A stretch of DNA of 64,000 nucleotides from Prochlorococcus sp. AG-409-J16 (GTDB lineage: Bacteria > Cyanobacteriota > Cyanobacteriia > PCC-6307 > Cyanobiaceae), in NCBI GenBank assembly GCA_003215655.1, contig QCKB01000007.1:36862-100861 (forward strand), given 5' to 3'. The stretch's first letter is position 1. The number at the start of each line of letters is the position of its first letter. Positions 46,570-58,674 of the stretch are shown here, one piece after another. The notes below the pieces were generated by a model that saw nothing but the letters and a program-made list of their open reading frames with translations, was not told the DNA's origin and did not search any database. Position numbers and translations under genes: made by a program.

Positions 46570-47817
46570 ATGGTGGAGGGTCTCCATCGCGTTGTGGTCA
46601 CTGGCCTAGGCGCGATTACTCCGATAGGCAACTCTGTCAAGGACTACTTGGCAGGATTGACATCGGGTCGCAATGGAGTTGCGACCACATCCTTATTTGA
46701 CGCCTCAGGTCATGCCTGTAGATTTGCTGCGGAGGTCAAGAACTTCGACCCAACGGGGATTCTTGAACCAAAAGAGTCAAAAAGATGGGATCGATTCTCA
46801 AAATTTGGCGTTGTAGCAGCAAAAGAAGCCCTAAAAGATGCTGGTCTGAGCATCGATGAGAACAATGCCGCAAGCATTGGAGTAATTATTGGTTCTGGGG
46901 TAGGTGGTCTACTCACAATGGAAACCCAGGCTCATGTTCTGGCCGATAAAGGTCCAGGCCGTGTAAGCCCTTTCACGGTGCCAATGATGATTCCAAATAT
47001 GGCAACTGGTCTTGCTGCGATTGCATTAGGGGCAAAAGGGCCAAGCTCAGCTGTAGCAACGGCATGTGCTGCTGGATCCAACGCAATTGGCGATGCCTTC
47101 CGAATCCTTCAACTTGGTAAAGCAAATGTAATGGTTTGTGGAGGTGCAGAGGCAAGCATTACCCCATTAGGGGTGGCAGGCTTTGCAAGTGCTAAAGCTC
47201 TTTCTTTTAGAAACGACGATCCAGCAAGTGCAAGCAGGCCTTTTGATGCAGAACGAGACGGATTCGTTATTGGAGAAGGATCTGGAGTACTAGTTCTGGA
47301 GACCCTGGAACATGCTCAAGCAAGAGGTGCAACAATCCATGCGGAAATAATTGGTTATGGCACTACCTGTGATGCTCACCACATCACATCTCCAACTCCT
47401 GGGGGAATTGGTGGAGCCGAAGCCATTCGCCAGGCCCTACAAGATGGAAAATTAATTCCAGAAAATGTTGATTACATCAACGCACATGGCACAAGTACAC
47501 CAGCTAATGACAGCAATGAAACTGCTGCTATTAAAAGTGTCTTAGGCAATCGAGCGAATCAAATCCCTGTGAGCTCAACAAAATCCATGACTGGTCACCT
47601 ACTGGGGGGGTCAGGAGGAATTGAAGCAGTGGCATGCATACTTGCTCTAAAGCATGATTTTGTCCCGCCAACGATTAATTACTCAAATCCAGATCCAGTA
47701 TGTGACCTCGATTACGTGCCTAATACAGCACGACAAAACAAACTAGGCGTAGTTCTTTCAAACTCTTTTGGGTTTGGAGGGCACAATGTCTGCCTAGCCT
47801 TCAGGCAAATGATCTAA
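46570..47817 (+). CDS. fabF: 3-oxoacyl-ACP synthase II
   Basis: Condenses malonyl-ACP with acyl-ACP in chain elongation. 415 residues with the complete Cys-His-His triad: C166 in ATACAAGS, H306 in INAHGTSTPAND, H343 in TGHLLGGSGG. Other marks: VVTGLGAITPIGN at the start, GAEASITPLGVAGF, and SFGFGGHN near the end. The second H residue pair confirms an elongating enzyme, not a chain-length factor. tkt follows after 51 bases. Confidence 0.97.
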   Translation: MVEGLHRVVVTGLGAITPIGNSVKDYLAGLTSGRNGVATTSLFDASGHACRFAAEVKNFDPTGILEPKESKRWDRFSKFGVVAAKEALKDAGLSIDENNAASIGVIIGSGVGGLLTMETQAHVLADKGPGRVSPFTVPMMIPNMATGLAAIALGAKGPSSAVATACAAGSNAIGDAFRILQLGKANVMVCGGAEASITPLGVAGFASAKALSFRNDDPASASRPFDAERDGFVIGEGSGVLVLETLEHAQARGATIHAEIIGYGTTCDAHHITSPTPGGIGGAEAIRQALQDGKLIPENVDYINAHGTSTPANDSNETAAIKSVLGNRANQIPVSSTKSMTGHLLGGSGGIEAVACILALKHDFVPPTINYSNPDPVCDLDYVPNTARQNKLGVVLSNSFGFGGHNVCLAFRQMI

Positions 47818-47868
47818 ACAGATCTTTCCCAACCATCCTTCAGAATTCCTAAATCCCCAATTAACAAA

Positions 47869-49878
47869 ATGGTCGCCGCGACTGCCTCTCTTGACACGCT
47901 CTGCATCAACAGCATTCGTATGCTGGCCGTCGATGCGATCAATAAATCAAATAGTGGTCACCCTGGCCTGCCTATGGGCTGTGCTCCGATGGGATACACC
48001 CTTTGGGATAAGTTTCTACGCCACAATCCTAAAAACCCTCAATGGTTTAACCGTGACCGATTTGTTCTTTCAGCAGGTCATGGATGCATGTTGGTCTATG
48101 CCTTATTACATCTAACTGGTTACGACTCTGTATCGATTGAAGACATTAAGCAATTCCGCCAATGGGGCTCACGTACTCCTGGACATCCAGAAACATTTGA
48201 AACCCCTGGCGTAGAAGTTACAGCAGGTCCTCTTGGAGCAGGAATTTCTAATGCAGTGGGTCTAGCTATCGCTGAAGCCCACTTAGCTGCCAAATTCAAC
48301 AAAGAAGACATAAACCTCATTGACCATTACACCTATGTAGTAATGGGCGATGGATGCAATCAAGAAGGTATTTCTTCTGAAGCCTGCTCACTTGCAGGGC
48401 ATCTAAAACTTGGAAAACTTATAGCTCTTTATGACGATAATCGAATAACTATCGATGGAAGCACTGAAGTTTCATTTACAGAAGATGTTCTCAAGCGATA
48501 TGAAGCCTATGGGTGGCACGTTCAACATGTCGCTGATGGAGACAAAGATATAAATGCAATTGCACAAGCAATTGATGCAGCAAAGAAAGTCACCGACAAA
48601 CCATCAATCATCAAAGTCACAACAACTATTGGATATGGCTCCCCTAACAAGAGTGACACCGCTGGGGTCCATGGTGCGCCTCTTGGGGAAGAAGAAACCA
48701 TTCTTACGAGAAAACAACTCGGGTGGGATTACGGACCTTTTGAAGTACCCGAGGAGGCTTACTCTCACTACCGTCAAGCAATTGAGCGAGGAGCCCAATT
48801 AGAAGCAAACTGGAACAAATCTCTTGCAAGCTATAGGGAACAATATCCCTCTCAGGCTGAAGAGTTTGAAAGAATGCTAAGGGGAGAGCTGCCACAAGGA
48901 TGGGACAAGGATCTACCCAGCTATTCAGAGAATGACAAAGGTCTCGCAACCAGAAAACACTCCCAAATATGTCTTGGTGCACTTGGTCCTAACTTACCTG
49001 AACTAATTGGTGGTTCAGCTGATCTAACTCATTCCAATTACACCGATATCAAAGGTGAAACTGGTTCTTTCCAACCTCAAACACCAGAAAAGCGTTACCT
49101 CCATTTTGGTGTTCGTGAACATGGAATGGCAGCAATCCTCAATGGAATTGCCTATCACAACAGTGGTCTGATTCCTTATGGAGGAACATTCCTTGTATTT
49201 GCTGACTACATGAGGGGATCAATGCGTCTCTCCGCATTAAGTCAACTAGGAGTTATCTATGTACTAACTCACGACTCCATCGGCGTTGGCGAAGATGGTC
49301 CTACTCATCAACCAATCGAAACGATTCCATCTCTCCGCGCCATGCCAAACATGCTTGTGTTCAGACCAGGAGATGGCAATGAAACTAGCGGGGCCTACAA
49401 AGTAGCCATTCAAAATCGCAAACGCCCAAGTTCCTTATGCCTCAGTAGACAAGGGATGGCAAACCAAGCCAACTCTTCTATCGACAAAGTGGCACTTGGA
49501 GGATATGTGCTTGAAGATTGCAATGGAACCCCAGACATCATCTTAATTGGCACCGGTACTGAACTCGACCTCTGTGTACAAGCCGCGAATCAACTTACTT
49601 CTGAAGGACACAAAGTTAGGGTCGTTTCAATGCCATGCGTAGAACTATTTGAAGAGCAAAGTGATGCCTATAAAGAGGATGTTCTACCCTCTTCGGTAAG
49701 AAAAAGGCTTGTTGTTGAGGCAGCTGAATCTTTTGGTTGGCATAAATTTATTGGTCTAGATGGAGCCAGCGTAACTATGAACAGCTTTGGAGCTTCTGCT
49801 CCTGGTGGTACATGCATGGAAAAATTTGGATTTACAGTAGAAAATGTTGTTGCAAAAGCTAAAAATCTCTTAAGCTAA
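47869..49878 (+). CDS. tkt: transketolase
   Basis: Moves two-carbon units in the Calvin cycle and pentose phosphate pathway with thiamine diphosphate. 669 residues: [13 protein letters not shown], the thiamine motif [20 protein letters not shown] (about 161-180) ending in LIALYDDN, the Pyr domain with [13 protein letters not shown] and [18 protein letters not shown], and a C-terminal domain from about 540. Length normal. thiC, which makes its cofactor, is about 1.1 kb beyond, on the other strand. Confidence 0.97.
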   Translation: MVAATASLDTLCINSIRMLAVDAINKSNSGHPGLPMGCAPMGYTLWDKFLRHNPKNPQWFNRDRFVLSAGHGCMLVYALLHLTGYDSVSIEDIKQFRQWGSRTPGHPETFETPGVEVTAGPLGAGISNAVGLAIAEAHLAAKFNKEDINLIDHYTYVVMGDGCNQEGISSEACSLAGHLKLGKLIALYDDNRITIDGSTEVSFTEDVLKRYEAYGWHVQHVADGDKDINAIAQAIDAAKKVTDKPSIIKVTTTIGYGSPNKSDTAGVHGAPLGEEETILTRKQLGWDYGPFEVPEEAYSHYRQAIERGAQLEANWNKSLASYREQYPSQAEEFERMLRGELPQGWDKDLPSYSENDKGLATRKHSQICLGALGPNLPELIGGSADLTHSNYTDIKGETGSFQPQTPEKRYLHFGVREHGMAAILNGIAYHNSGLIPYGGTFLVFADYMRGSMRLSALSQLGVIYVLTHDSIGVGEDGPTHQPIETIPSLRAMPNMLVFRPGDGNETSGAYKVAIQNRKRPSSLCLSRQGMANQANSSIDKVALGGYVLEDCNGTPDIILIGTGTELDLCVQAANQLTSEGHKVRVVSMPCVELFEEQSDAYKEDVLPSSVRKRLVVEAAESFGWHKFIGLDGASVTMNSFGASAPGGTCMEKFGFTVENVVAKAKNLLS

Positions 49879-50031
49879 TTCAAGTGGGGATAAACACCTC
49901 TAACTCTCTATCAAATCTAGAGATAGTTAAATCTAGGCTTTTGTCGAGCTCAAAACCATCTCTAAAATATATTATAAGTGCAAAATTATGGGGCAGAAAA
50001 TATGACAATCAAGAAGTCTTAAAGAATAATA

Positions 50032-50976
50032 ATGGCCAATAGAAAGAATTATCGGAACTTAATTACAGGAGGTGCTGGATTCCTTGGATCCCATCTTGTT
50101 GACAGATTAATGGCTTCTGGCGAAGAAGTTATCTGCCTAGATAACTACTTCACTGGCAGAAAGGAGAATTTAAACAAATGGATCAATCATCCACGCTTTG
50201 AACTTATTCGTCATGATGTTACAGAACCAATTAAATTAGAAATTGATCGAATTTGGCATCTTGCTTGTCCTGCATCACCAGTTCACTATCAATTCAATCC
50301 AATCAAAACCGCAAAAACAAGTTTCCTCGGAACTTATAACATGCTTGGGCTTGCTCGCAGAGTGGGGGCAAGAATTCTTCTAGCAAGTACAAGCGAAGTC
50401 TATGGAGACCCAGAGATACATCCTCAACCAGAAAGTTACAGAGGGTGTGTAAATACAATTGGAATTCGCAGCTGTTATGACGAAGGAAAGCGTATTGCAG
50501 AGACCCTATGTTTCGACTATCAAAGAATGCATTCAACAGAAATTAGAGTTATGAGAATTTTCAACACATATGGGCCAAGGATGTTAGCCAATGATGGGAG
50601 AGTCGTAAGTAATTTCATAGTCCAAGCCTTACGAGGAGAACCGTTAACGATTTATGGGAACGGAAAACAAACCCGTTCATTTTGTTATGTAGATGATTTA
50701 ATTGAAGGTATGATTAGATTAATGAATGGCAACCATTCTGGCCCCATAAATATAGGGAACCCAGGAGAATTTACTATTCTTGAGTTAGCAGAGCTAGTAA
50801 GAAATCGGATCAACCCAAGGCTAGAAATAGTCCACATGCCTTTACCTGCAGACGACCCATTACAACGCAAGCCCGTCATTAGCCTTGCTAATAAAGAGCT
50901 AAACTGGGAACCGAAAATCTCTTTAGAAAAAGGACTTGAAAAAACAATAAAATGGTTCAAAGATAACCTGGAATAG
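50032..50976 (+). CDS. UDP-glucuronate decarboxylase (UDP-xylose synthase)
   Basis: Extended short-chain dehydrogenase of 314 residues: Rossmann GGAGFLG (13-19), STSEVYGDP, the YxxxK pair Y149/K153 in [17 protein letters not shown] and [16 protein letters not shown]. The Y-DEGKR form and [12 protein letters not shown] loop are those of UDP-glucuronate decarboxylases rather than 4-epimerases. Gives UDP-xylose for surface polysaccharide. 153 bases from tkt hold nothing recognised. Substrate is inferred from motif similarity. Confidence 0.88.
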   Translation: MANRKNYRNLITGGAGFLGSHLVDRLMASGEEVICLDNYFTGRKENLNKWINHPRFELIRHDVTEPIKLEIDRIWHLACPASPVHYQFNPIKTAKTSFLGTYNMLGLARRVGARILLASTSEVYGDPEIHPQPESYRGCVNTIGIRSCYDEGKRIAETLCFDYQRMHSTEIRVMRIFNTYGPRMLANDGRVVSNFIVQALRGEPLTIYGNGKQTRSFCYVDDLIEGMIRLMNGNHSGPINIGNPGEFTILELAELVRNRINPRLEIVHMPLPADDPLQRKPVISLANKELNWEPKISLEKGLEKTIKWFKDNLE

Positions 50977-50997
50977 ATTTCTAAAAAGAAATTTCCA

Positions 50998-52421
<1,424 letters not shown>

Positions 52422-52436
52422 TGATCACTCTCTTAT

Positions 52437-52522
52437 CACTTCCCTTCGCCGGGGTAAACCGGATCAGGTTCAGAGGGTGTGATCTCAGCCAATCAGCCAA
52501 AACTGATATGGCACCCCTAGTG
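52437..52522 (-). promoter_or_regulatory. TPP riboswitch (THI element)
   Basis: The conserved thi-box is present on the minus strand: GGGGTGC, then GGCTGAGATCACACCC, TGAACCTGATCCGG, and CCGGCGAAGGGAAGTG, ending about 54 bases before thiC. This is the standard aptamer that binds thiamine diphosphate and shuts off thiamine genes. Confidence 0.95.
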
Positions 52523-52621
52523 CTAAACAAAACCTAGCTAAATTTCTCAAGCCAAGCTGCAATCTTGTGCTTAATTGTTGTTTGATTGGTTTTAAAAGAT
52601 TTAAAACTCTTCAAAATTGCT

Positions 52622-52870
52622 TTATCTGGTGGTTTCATGATCATTATTCCTAAGTGCGATTAGCAATTTGCGCCTTCGACGAGTACGGCCCAAAGCACCA
52701 GTAACAATTAAGCCACTACCAACAATCAAAGCAGGTAAAGACTGCAACCGATCATTCCCTGTCCTTTGAAAAAGGCCTGTTAAAGCAATAAGGATGAGCA
52801 AAGGTGCTCCAAGTGAAAGCAATGAGGCCCCAATAGATCTTTTCATTGCTAAGCGTCTAACCTCTTTCAT
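52622..52870 (-). CDS. small membrane protein (DUF3188-like)
   Basis: 82 residues from the ATG at 52868-52870, or 74 from 52846. Two hydrophobic segments (about 12-33 and 46-62, LLSLGAPLLILIALTGLF and LPALIVGSGLIVTGALG) separated by a short loop, then an Arg-rich tail RTRRRRKLLIALR. Resembles small cyanobacterial DUF3188 proteins. The longer start overlaps the M20 peptidase gene by 14 bases; the shorter does not. Function unknown. Confidence 0.65.
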   Translation of the reverse strand: MKEVRRLAMKRSIGASLLSLGAPLLILIALTGLFQRTGNDRLQSLPALIVGSGLIVTGALGRTRRRRKLLIALRNNDHETTR

Positions 52871-54035
52871 TCATCCAAGAAATAAGAGTAGCCGTTAAGA
52901 CACGAATACCTACATCTATACAACCTTCATCAGGAGCAAACCTCCCACTATGCAAAGGAGCACATCCCTTATCTGTTGCCACCCCTAAGCGAAACATCGT
53001 ACCTCTCACGTCTTGGAGCAATTCAGCAAAATCCTCTGCACCAAGCGATGGCTTTTCTAACTTAAGAACACAATCGGCTCCTAATTCCTGAGCAGCAGAC
53101 CTTTCCAATAAACTTGTTAATTCAGGGTCGTTGTAAACAGGTGGAGCAATACATCGATAACGAACAACAGCCTCTGCTCCAAAGCTTGAGCAAATAGAAC
53201 AAACCGTTTCTTCAATCCAGGCAGGAAGCCTGTCATGCAGTGAGCTGTCCAGACATCGGACAGTACCTACAAGCAGTACTCGATCGGCAATCACATTGAA
53301 TGCCTTACCACCTTGGATTTTCCCAAAACTAACTACAACTGGATTCAAGGCATCCAATCTGCGAGTAATAGCCTCTTGCAATCCAGTAACTACTCTTGAG
53401 GCAATCCAGATAGCATCAACTGACTGATGGGGTCTCGCTCCATGCCCCCCTTCTCCAATTACCTCTATCTGTAATTCTCCGGCGGCTGCAGTCAAACTTC
53501 CACTCTTAACACCAATACTCCCTACAGGAAGGGCTGGAAAAGCATGCACACCAAAAATAGCTTCTAAACCATCTGTTGCTCCATCTTGACGCATCCATCG
53601 AGCACCTTCTGCCAATTCTTCTGCAGGCTGAAATAGCAAACGTACTCCTGCTTGAAGAGAATCTTCCCCAGAAAGAAGTCTTGCTACTCCAATCCCTATA
53701 CAAGTATGCAAATCATGTCCACAAGCATGCATCACTCCTTCTTGAGTAGATGCATACTCAAGCCCAGTCCTTTCCTCAACAGGAAGAGCATCCATATCAA
53801 CTCGTAATCCCACTAAAGGGCGCTCATCCGACACTCCTAATTCAGCTACCACACCAGTACGGCCAACACCTTCTCTAACTTCCCAACCAAGTCGTCGCAT
53901 TTCTCCTGCAACTAAAGCAGCAGTCTGATATTCATGACCACTTAGTTCAGGATGAGAATGCAAATGACGACGCAGTTCGATCAAATCTGGCAAAACATCC
54001 TTTAAACGTTCAGACCAATTAAGTAAAAGAGTCAT
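52857..54035 (-). CDS. M20-family metal-dependent amidohydrolase
   Basis: 392 residues like hippurate hydrolases/IAA-amino acid hydrolases: RRHLHSHPELSGHEY, GLRVDMDALPVEE with the first metal ligands, HACGHDLHTCIGIG with the conserved Cys/His, QPAEELAEGARWM, and GEGGHGARPHQSVD dimerisation segment, ending SLGAEDFAE. Splits an amide bond of an N-acyl amino acid or peptide; substrate unknown. Its ATG overlaps the stop of the TPR gene by four bases. Confidence 0.9.
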   Translation of the reverse strand: MTLLLNWSERLKDVLPDLIELRRHLHSHPELSGHEYQTAALVAGEMRRLGWEVREGVGRTGVVAELGVSDERPLVGLRVDMDALPVEERTGLEYASTQEGVMHACGHDLHTCIGIGVARLLSGEDSLQAGVRLLFQPAEELAEGARWMRQDGATDGLEAIFGVHAFPALPVGSIGVKSGSLTAAAGELQIEVIGEGGHGARPHQSVDAIWIASRVVTGLQEAITRRLDALNPVVVSFGKIQGGKAFNVIADRVLLVGTVRCLDSSLHDRLPAWIEETVCSICSSFGAEAVVRYRCIAPPVYNDPELTSLLERSAAQELGADCVLKLEKPSLGAEDFAELLQDVRGTMFRLGVATDKGCAPLHSGRFAPDEGCIDVGIRVLTATLISWMNERG

Positions 54036-54829
54036 GGCCTCTCCAAAGAAAGAAATGCCATAAGATCAGCTGCTGGTTTCGGTGGCCAACGTCGAACATC
54101 TAAAAGCCAACCATTATTTCTATAACGGGGATCAAGCCCAGAAGCTGCTGCCCAATGACTCTCAGCTTCACCAAAAGATCCCTCCCTCCATAACAAAGCA
54201 GACAACGCAGCTCTTGCATCTGCAAACATCGGATACCTAAGTATTAACTTCCTCAACTCTTCTTCAGCAGCATCAAAATTTCCCAACTGATATTTTGCTA
54301 AAGCCCTACTTGATCTAGCTATTACAAAATCAACTTTTGCAATAGCAGCTTTGTTATACAAAGTTTCTGCTTCTAACCAATCACTTTGAGAGGCTAAAAC
54401 ATTACCAAGGTTATAAAGAGCAGAAGGATCATCGGGATTTCTTTCAAGAATAACTTTGTAATCTCGAGCCGCCGCTGACCAATCTAGTAAAGCCTCCTCT
54501 GCCAAGCCCCGATTTAAATATGGATCATTTTCAAGAGGACTAATATCGATTGCTTTTGTTTGATCCTTAATAGCCCCCTCTGGATCTCCTAATGCCAACC
54601 TTACATTTCCTCGATTACTCAAAGCAGCAGCATCTTTAGGAGCAACCTCCAGAAACTGATCCCAAAGAGATAAAGCTTTTTTTAAATCACCCTTCCGAGT
54701 TGATAGCAAAGCATGTTCAAAAAGAGATCTGGGATCTTGTAAGGCTTCAACTTGATTGATTGGAATAACCAAGACCAACAAAGCTACCCATAACCAAAAC
54801 AAATGTCTTATAGCTCCAATCCCTTTCAT
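54032..54829 (-). CDS. secreted or anchored TPR-repeat protein
   Basis: 265 residues from the ATG at 54827-54829, which overlaps the ruvB stop as ATGA; a longer start at 54844 exists. The N-terminus is a signal peptide or anchor (about 8-27, [19 protein letters not shown]). At least four TPR units follow (about 35-200), with repeats such as [26 protein letters not shown] and [26 protein letters not shown]. It probably holds a protein partner in the periplasm or lumen; the M20 hydrolase follows by coupling. Confidence 0.85.
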   Translation of the reverse strand: MKGIGAIRHLFWLWVALLVLVIPINQVEALQDPRSLFEHALLSTRKGDLKKALSLWDQFLEVAPKDAAALSNRGNVRLALGDPEGAIKDQTKAIDISPLENDPYLNRGLAEEALLDWSAAARDYKVILERNPDDPSALYNLGNVLASQSDWLEAETLYNKAAIAKVDFVIARSSRALAKYQLGNFDAAEEELRKLILRYPMFADARAALSALLWREGSFGEAESHWAAASGLDPRYRNNGWLLDVRRWPPKPAADLMAFLSLERP

Positions 54830-55884
54830 TGCACATTTGGCCATCCAAGATGGGATCGTCCTGCATTAGTTACTAAACGACCTCTTGGAGTCCGCCTCAA
54901 AAAACCAAGTTGCAAAAGATACGGTTCAACAACTGCTTCAAGAGTTGCGGCATCTTCACCAAGTCCTGCAGCAAGCGTTTCCAGACCGACAGGACCACCT
55001 CCATGCTCTTCTAACAACATCTGCAACAACCGTCTATCACTGCCATCTAGACCCCGGTGATCAACACTATGAAGTTTTAATGCCTCATCAACTAACTGAT
55101 CATTAATCACAGCATCCGTTCCCATAACTGTTGCAAAATCACGAATTCTTCTAAGCAAACGATTGGCTATACGCGGAGTCCCCCTACATCTTCCTGCTAC
55201 CTCTTTGCAAGCATTTTGAGTCAAGGGTAAATCAAGCAAATCAGCTGCCCGTTTCACAATCGCTTGCAAATCTTCTAAAGAATAAAAATCAAGACGGTGT
55301 GTAAGCCCAAAACGATCTCTCAAAGGAGAGCTGAGCGATCCTGCTTTAGTTGTCGCACCAACCAAAGTAAAAGGATTTAAATCCAAGGCTCTCGTTCTAG
55401 AAGTGCTTCCCTTCCCAACCGTGAGATCAATACGAAGATCCTCCATTGCAGGGTAGAGAAGTTCTTCTGTGACTCTTGCTAATCGATGAATCTCATCAAT
55501 AAAAAGGACCTCTCTTGGCTGCAGACTTAACAGAAGACCAACAATGTCTCTAGGTCTTTCAAGTGCAGGTGCACTAGTTACCCGACATTTAACTCCTAAC
55601 TCTTCAGCCACGACAACAGCCATAGTTGTTTTGCCAAGACCTGGAGGGCCATACAACAAAACATGATCAAGAGCTTCTCCTCTCCCTAATGCTGCTTTTA
55701 CAGCTATATCTAAAACTTTCTTAAGTTCTCTTTGGCCAATGTAATCATCCAAACTTCTCGGTCTTAGACCATCCTCTCTAGAGGAATTCATTTCCTCTTT
55801 CATAGGTACTGCATCTACAACCCTTGTCCTTGCCTTAGATGAAGGGGAATGAGCTTGAATTTCGCCAGAAGAAACAATCGCCAT
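54826..55884 (-). CDS. ruvB: Holliday junction DNA helicase RuvB
   Basis: ATP-driven motor that migrates Holliday junctions with RuvA. 352 residues: [17 protein letters not shown], Walker [10 protein letters not shown] (79-87), Walker [11 protein letters not shown], sensor [18 protein letters not shown], and the winged-helix C-terminal domain with [17 protein letters not shown] at 55882-55884; smpB is divergent, 50 bases away. The TPR gene is coupled downstream. Confidence 0.97.
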   Translation of the reverse strand: MAIVSSGEIQAHSPSSKARTRVVDAVPMKEEMNSSREDGLRPRSLDDYIGQRELKKVLDIAVKAALGRGEALDHVLLYGPPGLGKTTMAVVVAEELGVKCRVTSAPALERPRDIVGLLLSLQPREVLFIDEIHRLARVTEELLYPAMEDLRIDLTVGKGSTSRTRALDLNPFTLVGATTKAGSLSSPLRDRFGLTHRLDFYSLEDLQAIVKRAADLLDLPLTQNACKEVAGRCRGTPRIANRLLRRIRDFATVMGTDAVINDQLVDEALKLHSVDHRGLDGSDRRLLQMLLEEHGGGPVGLETLAAGLGEDAATLEAVVEPYLLQLGFLRRTPRGRLVTNAGRSHLGWPNVQ

Positions 55885-55934
55885 GCTTGAAAGGTACCGA
55901 TCCGTGGATAAGGTCAGAACATCGATACAGGCAA

Positions 55935-56432
55935 ATGGGTAAAGGCAGCAGCAAAAAAATATCTGCAGCGAATAGAGCCTCAGCCAATAGGCTACTGGCA
56001 GATAATCGAATGGCTAGACATCAATACGAGATTATTGAAACCCTTGAAACTGGCATTGAGCTAGTAGGTACAGAAGTCAAATCAATTAGAGGAGGCAAGG
56101 CAAATTTGCGCGATGGCTTCTGTTTGATCCGCAAAGGTGAATTACATCTACACAACGTTCACATCTCTCCTCATAACCATGCTGGCAGTTTCTTCAATCA
56201 TGATCCTATGAGGGTTCGTAAGCTACTTGCTCATCGCCGCGAGATCGACAAGCTAAGAGGTCAGCTAGATAAAAAAGGGTTAACTTTGATACCGCTGAAT
56301 ATTCATCTCAAAGGGTCTTGGATAAAATTAACAATCGGTTTAGGCAAAGGGCGAAAACTACACGATAAAAGACAAGAAGAAAAGCGAAAACAATCCAATA
56401 GAGAAGTCAAAGAGGCGATGAAACGCTTTTAG
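55935..56432 (+). CDS. smpB: SsrA-binding protein SmpB
   Basis: Binds tmRNA and brings it to stalled ribosomes. 165 residues from the ATG at 55935, MGKGSSKK; the open frame extends 32 codons further up but that part has no family likeness and overlaps the ruvB start. Marks: [50 protein letters not shown], and the basic tail [12 protein letters not shown]. tmRNA itself is not in the window. Confidence 0.95.
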   Translation: MGKGSSKKISAANRASANRLLADNRMARHQYEIIETLETGIELVGTEVKSIRGGKANLRDGFCLIRKGELHLHNVHISPHNHAGSFFNHDPMRVRKLLAHRREIDKLRGQLDKKGLTLIPLNIHLKGSWIKLTIGLGKGRKLHDKRQEEKRKQSNREVKEAMKRF

Positions 56433-56451
56433 TAAATTCTTTTATAGCAGA

Positions 56452-57387
56452 TTAATCCCTGAGAAAATCTAATCTAAAATAGCCAGAAGCCACACCTTCA
56501 TTAGCAAATAAAATATATAATTTATTCCCAGACTTTGGCGCTAAAAAATATCTTCCCAAAGGACCATATTTCAATATTTCAATACCACGCTTATTGAAAA
56601 CTGCAATTTGAATTAAAGGACTACCATCCGTTTTAAACTCAATATGATTGTCCGAAGGCAAATCAACCTCCATCAGGCGAATATCTCGAGAAGCAAGAAA
56701 TATTCTTTGAGAAGTAGAAGTTATTTGTTTTATATTAATTTTTTCAATCTCTACCTCTTCCAAATCAAGAAGAGCAATGGCGTGCCATAGCTGCAAGAAA
56801 GGCTCATCAGGCTTAAAAGGACCAATCCAACCTGCTAACAATCTCTGAGCCTTAGTACTAATTATTTTTTCAACTATGGTCCTGGCTAAACCTTTTTGAA
56901 TCAAATTTTCCCTATTCTTATACCATGAAGAATCATTTAGGTTTCCCAATTGAATACGAATATTAGGAGGCAATTGCTCAACTTTTGCCAGCCATTCTTC
57001 TGCCAATTCATACCAAACTATGCCTATAGAGGAATCCATTTTCTCAAAAGCAAATCGCCCACCAAGCTGTGGAAATCTTAGAAAAAAGCTTGCATCAACT
57101 AACTTCAAAAACCAAATTCTATCAACCTTTAATACCCTAAGCCGATCATAGATCTCCTGACGCTTATTCTCATCTGATGAGAACGAATTAGGTATATTAT
57201 TTTTAGTGTTATAGCCAAATGAAAAATTATCTTTATTAAATGATTTTTCCCCATCAAAAAGCAATAACCAACCGAGAAAAGTTCCTGTTAAAGCTAATAT
57301 AAATAAAGCCACTACTACTGGTAAAAGCTTGCCCTCCGCAGCTTCATCACTTTTCCGAAGACTTAATCTTCGCCTAGAGCCCCTCAT
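56452..57387 (-). CDS. single-pass membrane protein of unknown function
   Basis: 311 residues: basic start (RGSRRRLSLRKS), one hydrophobic helix (about 23-46, VVVALFILALTGTFLGWLLLF), then a soluble domain with few cysteines and alternating aromatic and acidic stretches. It is predicted to be anchored with the bulk outside or in the lumen. No family recognised. It converges with smpB with 19 bases between. Low Gly/Ala and high Lys/Ile content suggest a lineage-specific gene. Confidence 0.65.
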   Translation of the reverse strand: MRGSRRRLSLRKSDEAAEGKLLPVVVALFILALTGTFLGWLLLFDGEKSFNKDNFSFGYNTKNNIPNSFSSDENKRQEIYDRLRVLKVDRIWFLKLVDASFFLRFPQLGGRFAFEKMDSSIGIVWYELAEEWLAKVEQLPPNIRIQLGNLNDSSWYKNRENLIQKGLARTIVEKIISTKAQRLLAGWIGPFKPDEPFLQLWHAIALLDLEEVEIEKINIKQITSTSQRIFLASRDIRLMEVDLPSDNHIEFKTDGSPLIQIAVFNKRGIEILKYGPLGRYFLAPKSGNKLYILFANEGVASGYFRLDFLRD

Positions 57388-57643
57388 TGCAAGTTGGACT
57401 GAAAGGGAGTCAAAATACGCGCCTCATAAAATCTGATAACAAATGTGATGTCTAAAAAAACTGACCATTTTGAATCCCTAACTAGATGCAATATTGCCAC
57501 TTTCAAGATAGCTTCCATAAAAGAAAGAGTCCCAGCACCATCTTCTGCAAAAGAAGTAGTAAAAAAGCCTATTTCTTTCTTGATCTACATATGCACATTC
57601 TGATAGGTCAAACAACTCAAATTTCATTAAGCCAATCAATTAA

Positions 57644-57874
57644 ATGTCACGGAAAAATCAACTCCAAAATCTAAAGCTGCAACGTGAACTCTTAATCAAG
57701 GAACTTGAATCTTTTTACATCAATGCATTTGAACGTATAGCAAACCTCGATTTAGGAGAAAAGAACATAGCAAAACTGACCCAAACCCTTCTTCAATCAA
57801 GAGATGCAGCTATTTCAATTCTTCAAAAAGAAATTGAAATACCAGTAATCACTAGAGCCCCGAAAAACAAATGA
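57644..57874 (+). CDS. small helical protein, first of a coupled pair
   Basis: 76 residues, ATG at 57644, Leu/Gln-rich helical sequence (LQRELLIKELESFYINAFERIANLDLG). It resembles the small protein of a picocyanobacterial pair that pipelines name 'hercynine metabolism small protein'; I cannot confirm that name here. Its TGA overlaps the next gene's ATG as ATGA, indicating translational coupling and a joint role. No catalytic motif is visible. Confidence 0.6.
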   Translation: MSRKNQLQNLKLQRELLIKELESFYINAFERIANLDLGEKNIAKLTQTLLQSRDAAISILQKEIEIPVITRAPKNK

Positions 57875-58350
57875 CCCATAAATGGATGGAAAAGCTTGAG
57901 GAAGTACTTGATGAAAAACTTGAAACATTTCTAGGAGCTAACCCTTATCAGGAACTCCTATTAAAAAAAGAATTTAAAACAAACCGTTCTCTCTCTCTGC
58001 ATAAACGAAGAGAGCATCTTCAAAAGAAAGCCCAATCGCATAGAGAAAAACTCCTTTCGCTTGCAAAGTTAGTTAAAGAATGGAGAGATCGCTCTAACCG
58101 AGCAAAAGCTGCCGGAGAGACTCAACTTGCAAGTAAAGCTGATCAATACGTTAAGAGCCTCATGAAAAAAGGCAAAGCACTTTGGTCAGAGCTCGTTGAT
58201 ATTGGGGAATTATTCCAGGAAATCGAAAAAGAAATTTTTGAACTTTCTGAGGTTTCAAATCCAGAACAAGACTTGGAGGAAGACTGGAAAGTCTTCCAGA
58301 TTGAAGAAGAGCTGAATCAACTAAAACGAAATAATTCGTTTAAAAACTAA
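57871..58350 (+). CDS. coiled-coil protein, second of a coupled pair
   Basis: 159 residues, very rich in Lys, Glu and Leu, mostly predicted coiled coil (about 50-150, HLQKKAQSHREKLLSLAKLVKEW), with NPYQELLLKKEF near the start. Resembles the larger member of the pair sometimes called 'hercynine metabolism protein', from memory. No enzymatic motif. Overlaps the previous gene by four bases and ends one base from a convergent gene. Confidence 0.6.
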   Translation: MTHKWMEKLEEVLDEKLETFLGANPYQELLLKKEFKTNRSLSLHKRREHLQKKAQSHREKLLSLAKLVKEWRDRSNRAKAAGETQLASKADQYVKSLMKKGKALWSELVDIGELFQEIEKEIFELSEVSNPEQDLEEDWKVFQIEEELNQLKRNNSFKN

Positions 58351-58351
58351 G

Positions 58352-58615
58352 TCAAGATTTTGTTGAAGGCGGGACAAGACTCACATTCTCTGGAGGTGGA
58401 GAAGGGTCCGGATCTGCTATCAGCATGTGCTGTAAAACAATTTCAGGCCGCTCGCTATCCCGCCACCTAATTCGGTAGGCAGGCATCTTGGTGCCTCTAC
58501 TTGTGGTCTGTTCAACAGGCTCCATAACCCAACCACGCCTGGAACGTCCCTGCGGATTACGCTTAACGACCGCATCGGCGTGTTTGAAGCGGAACCCTAC
58601 GCGCTCACCACTCAT
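58352..58615 (-). CDS. conserved small cyanobacterial protein
   Basis: 87 residues: a basic first half (RFKHADAVVKRNPQGRSRRGWVMEPVEQTTSRGTKMPAYRIRWRDSERPEIVLQHML) with a beta-rich, RNA- or peptide-binding look, and a proline-rich acidic tail. No cysteine, signal or membrane helix. Lies 59 bases upstream of lysS... on the same strand, lysS being transcribed first. Function unknown. Confidence 0.65.
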   Translation of the reverse strand: MSGERVGFRFKHADAVVKRNPQGRSRRGWVMEPVEQTTSRGTKMPAYRIRWRDSERPEIVLQHMLIADPDPSPPPENVSLVPPSTKS

Positions 58616-58674
58616 CAGAAGACTACATTACCAATATCTCTAATTATCCACTGTGATGGTTCAAAGTGAAAAGA

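Noticed and set aside
57448..57603. 51-codon frame starting MSKKTDH
   Set aside because: No ribosome site or motif and an overlapping competing frame; cannot be supported without conservation data.
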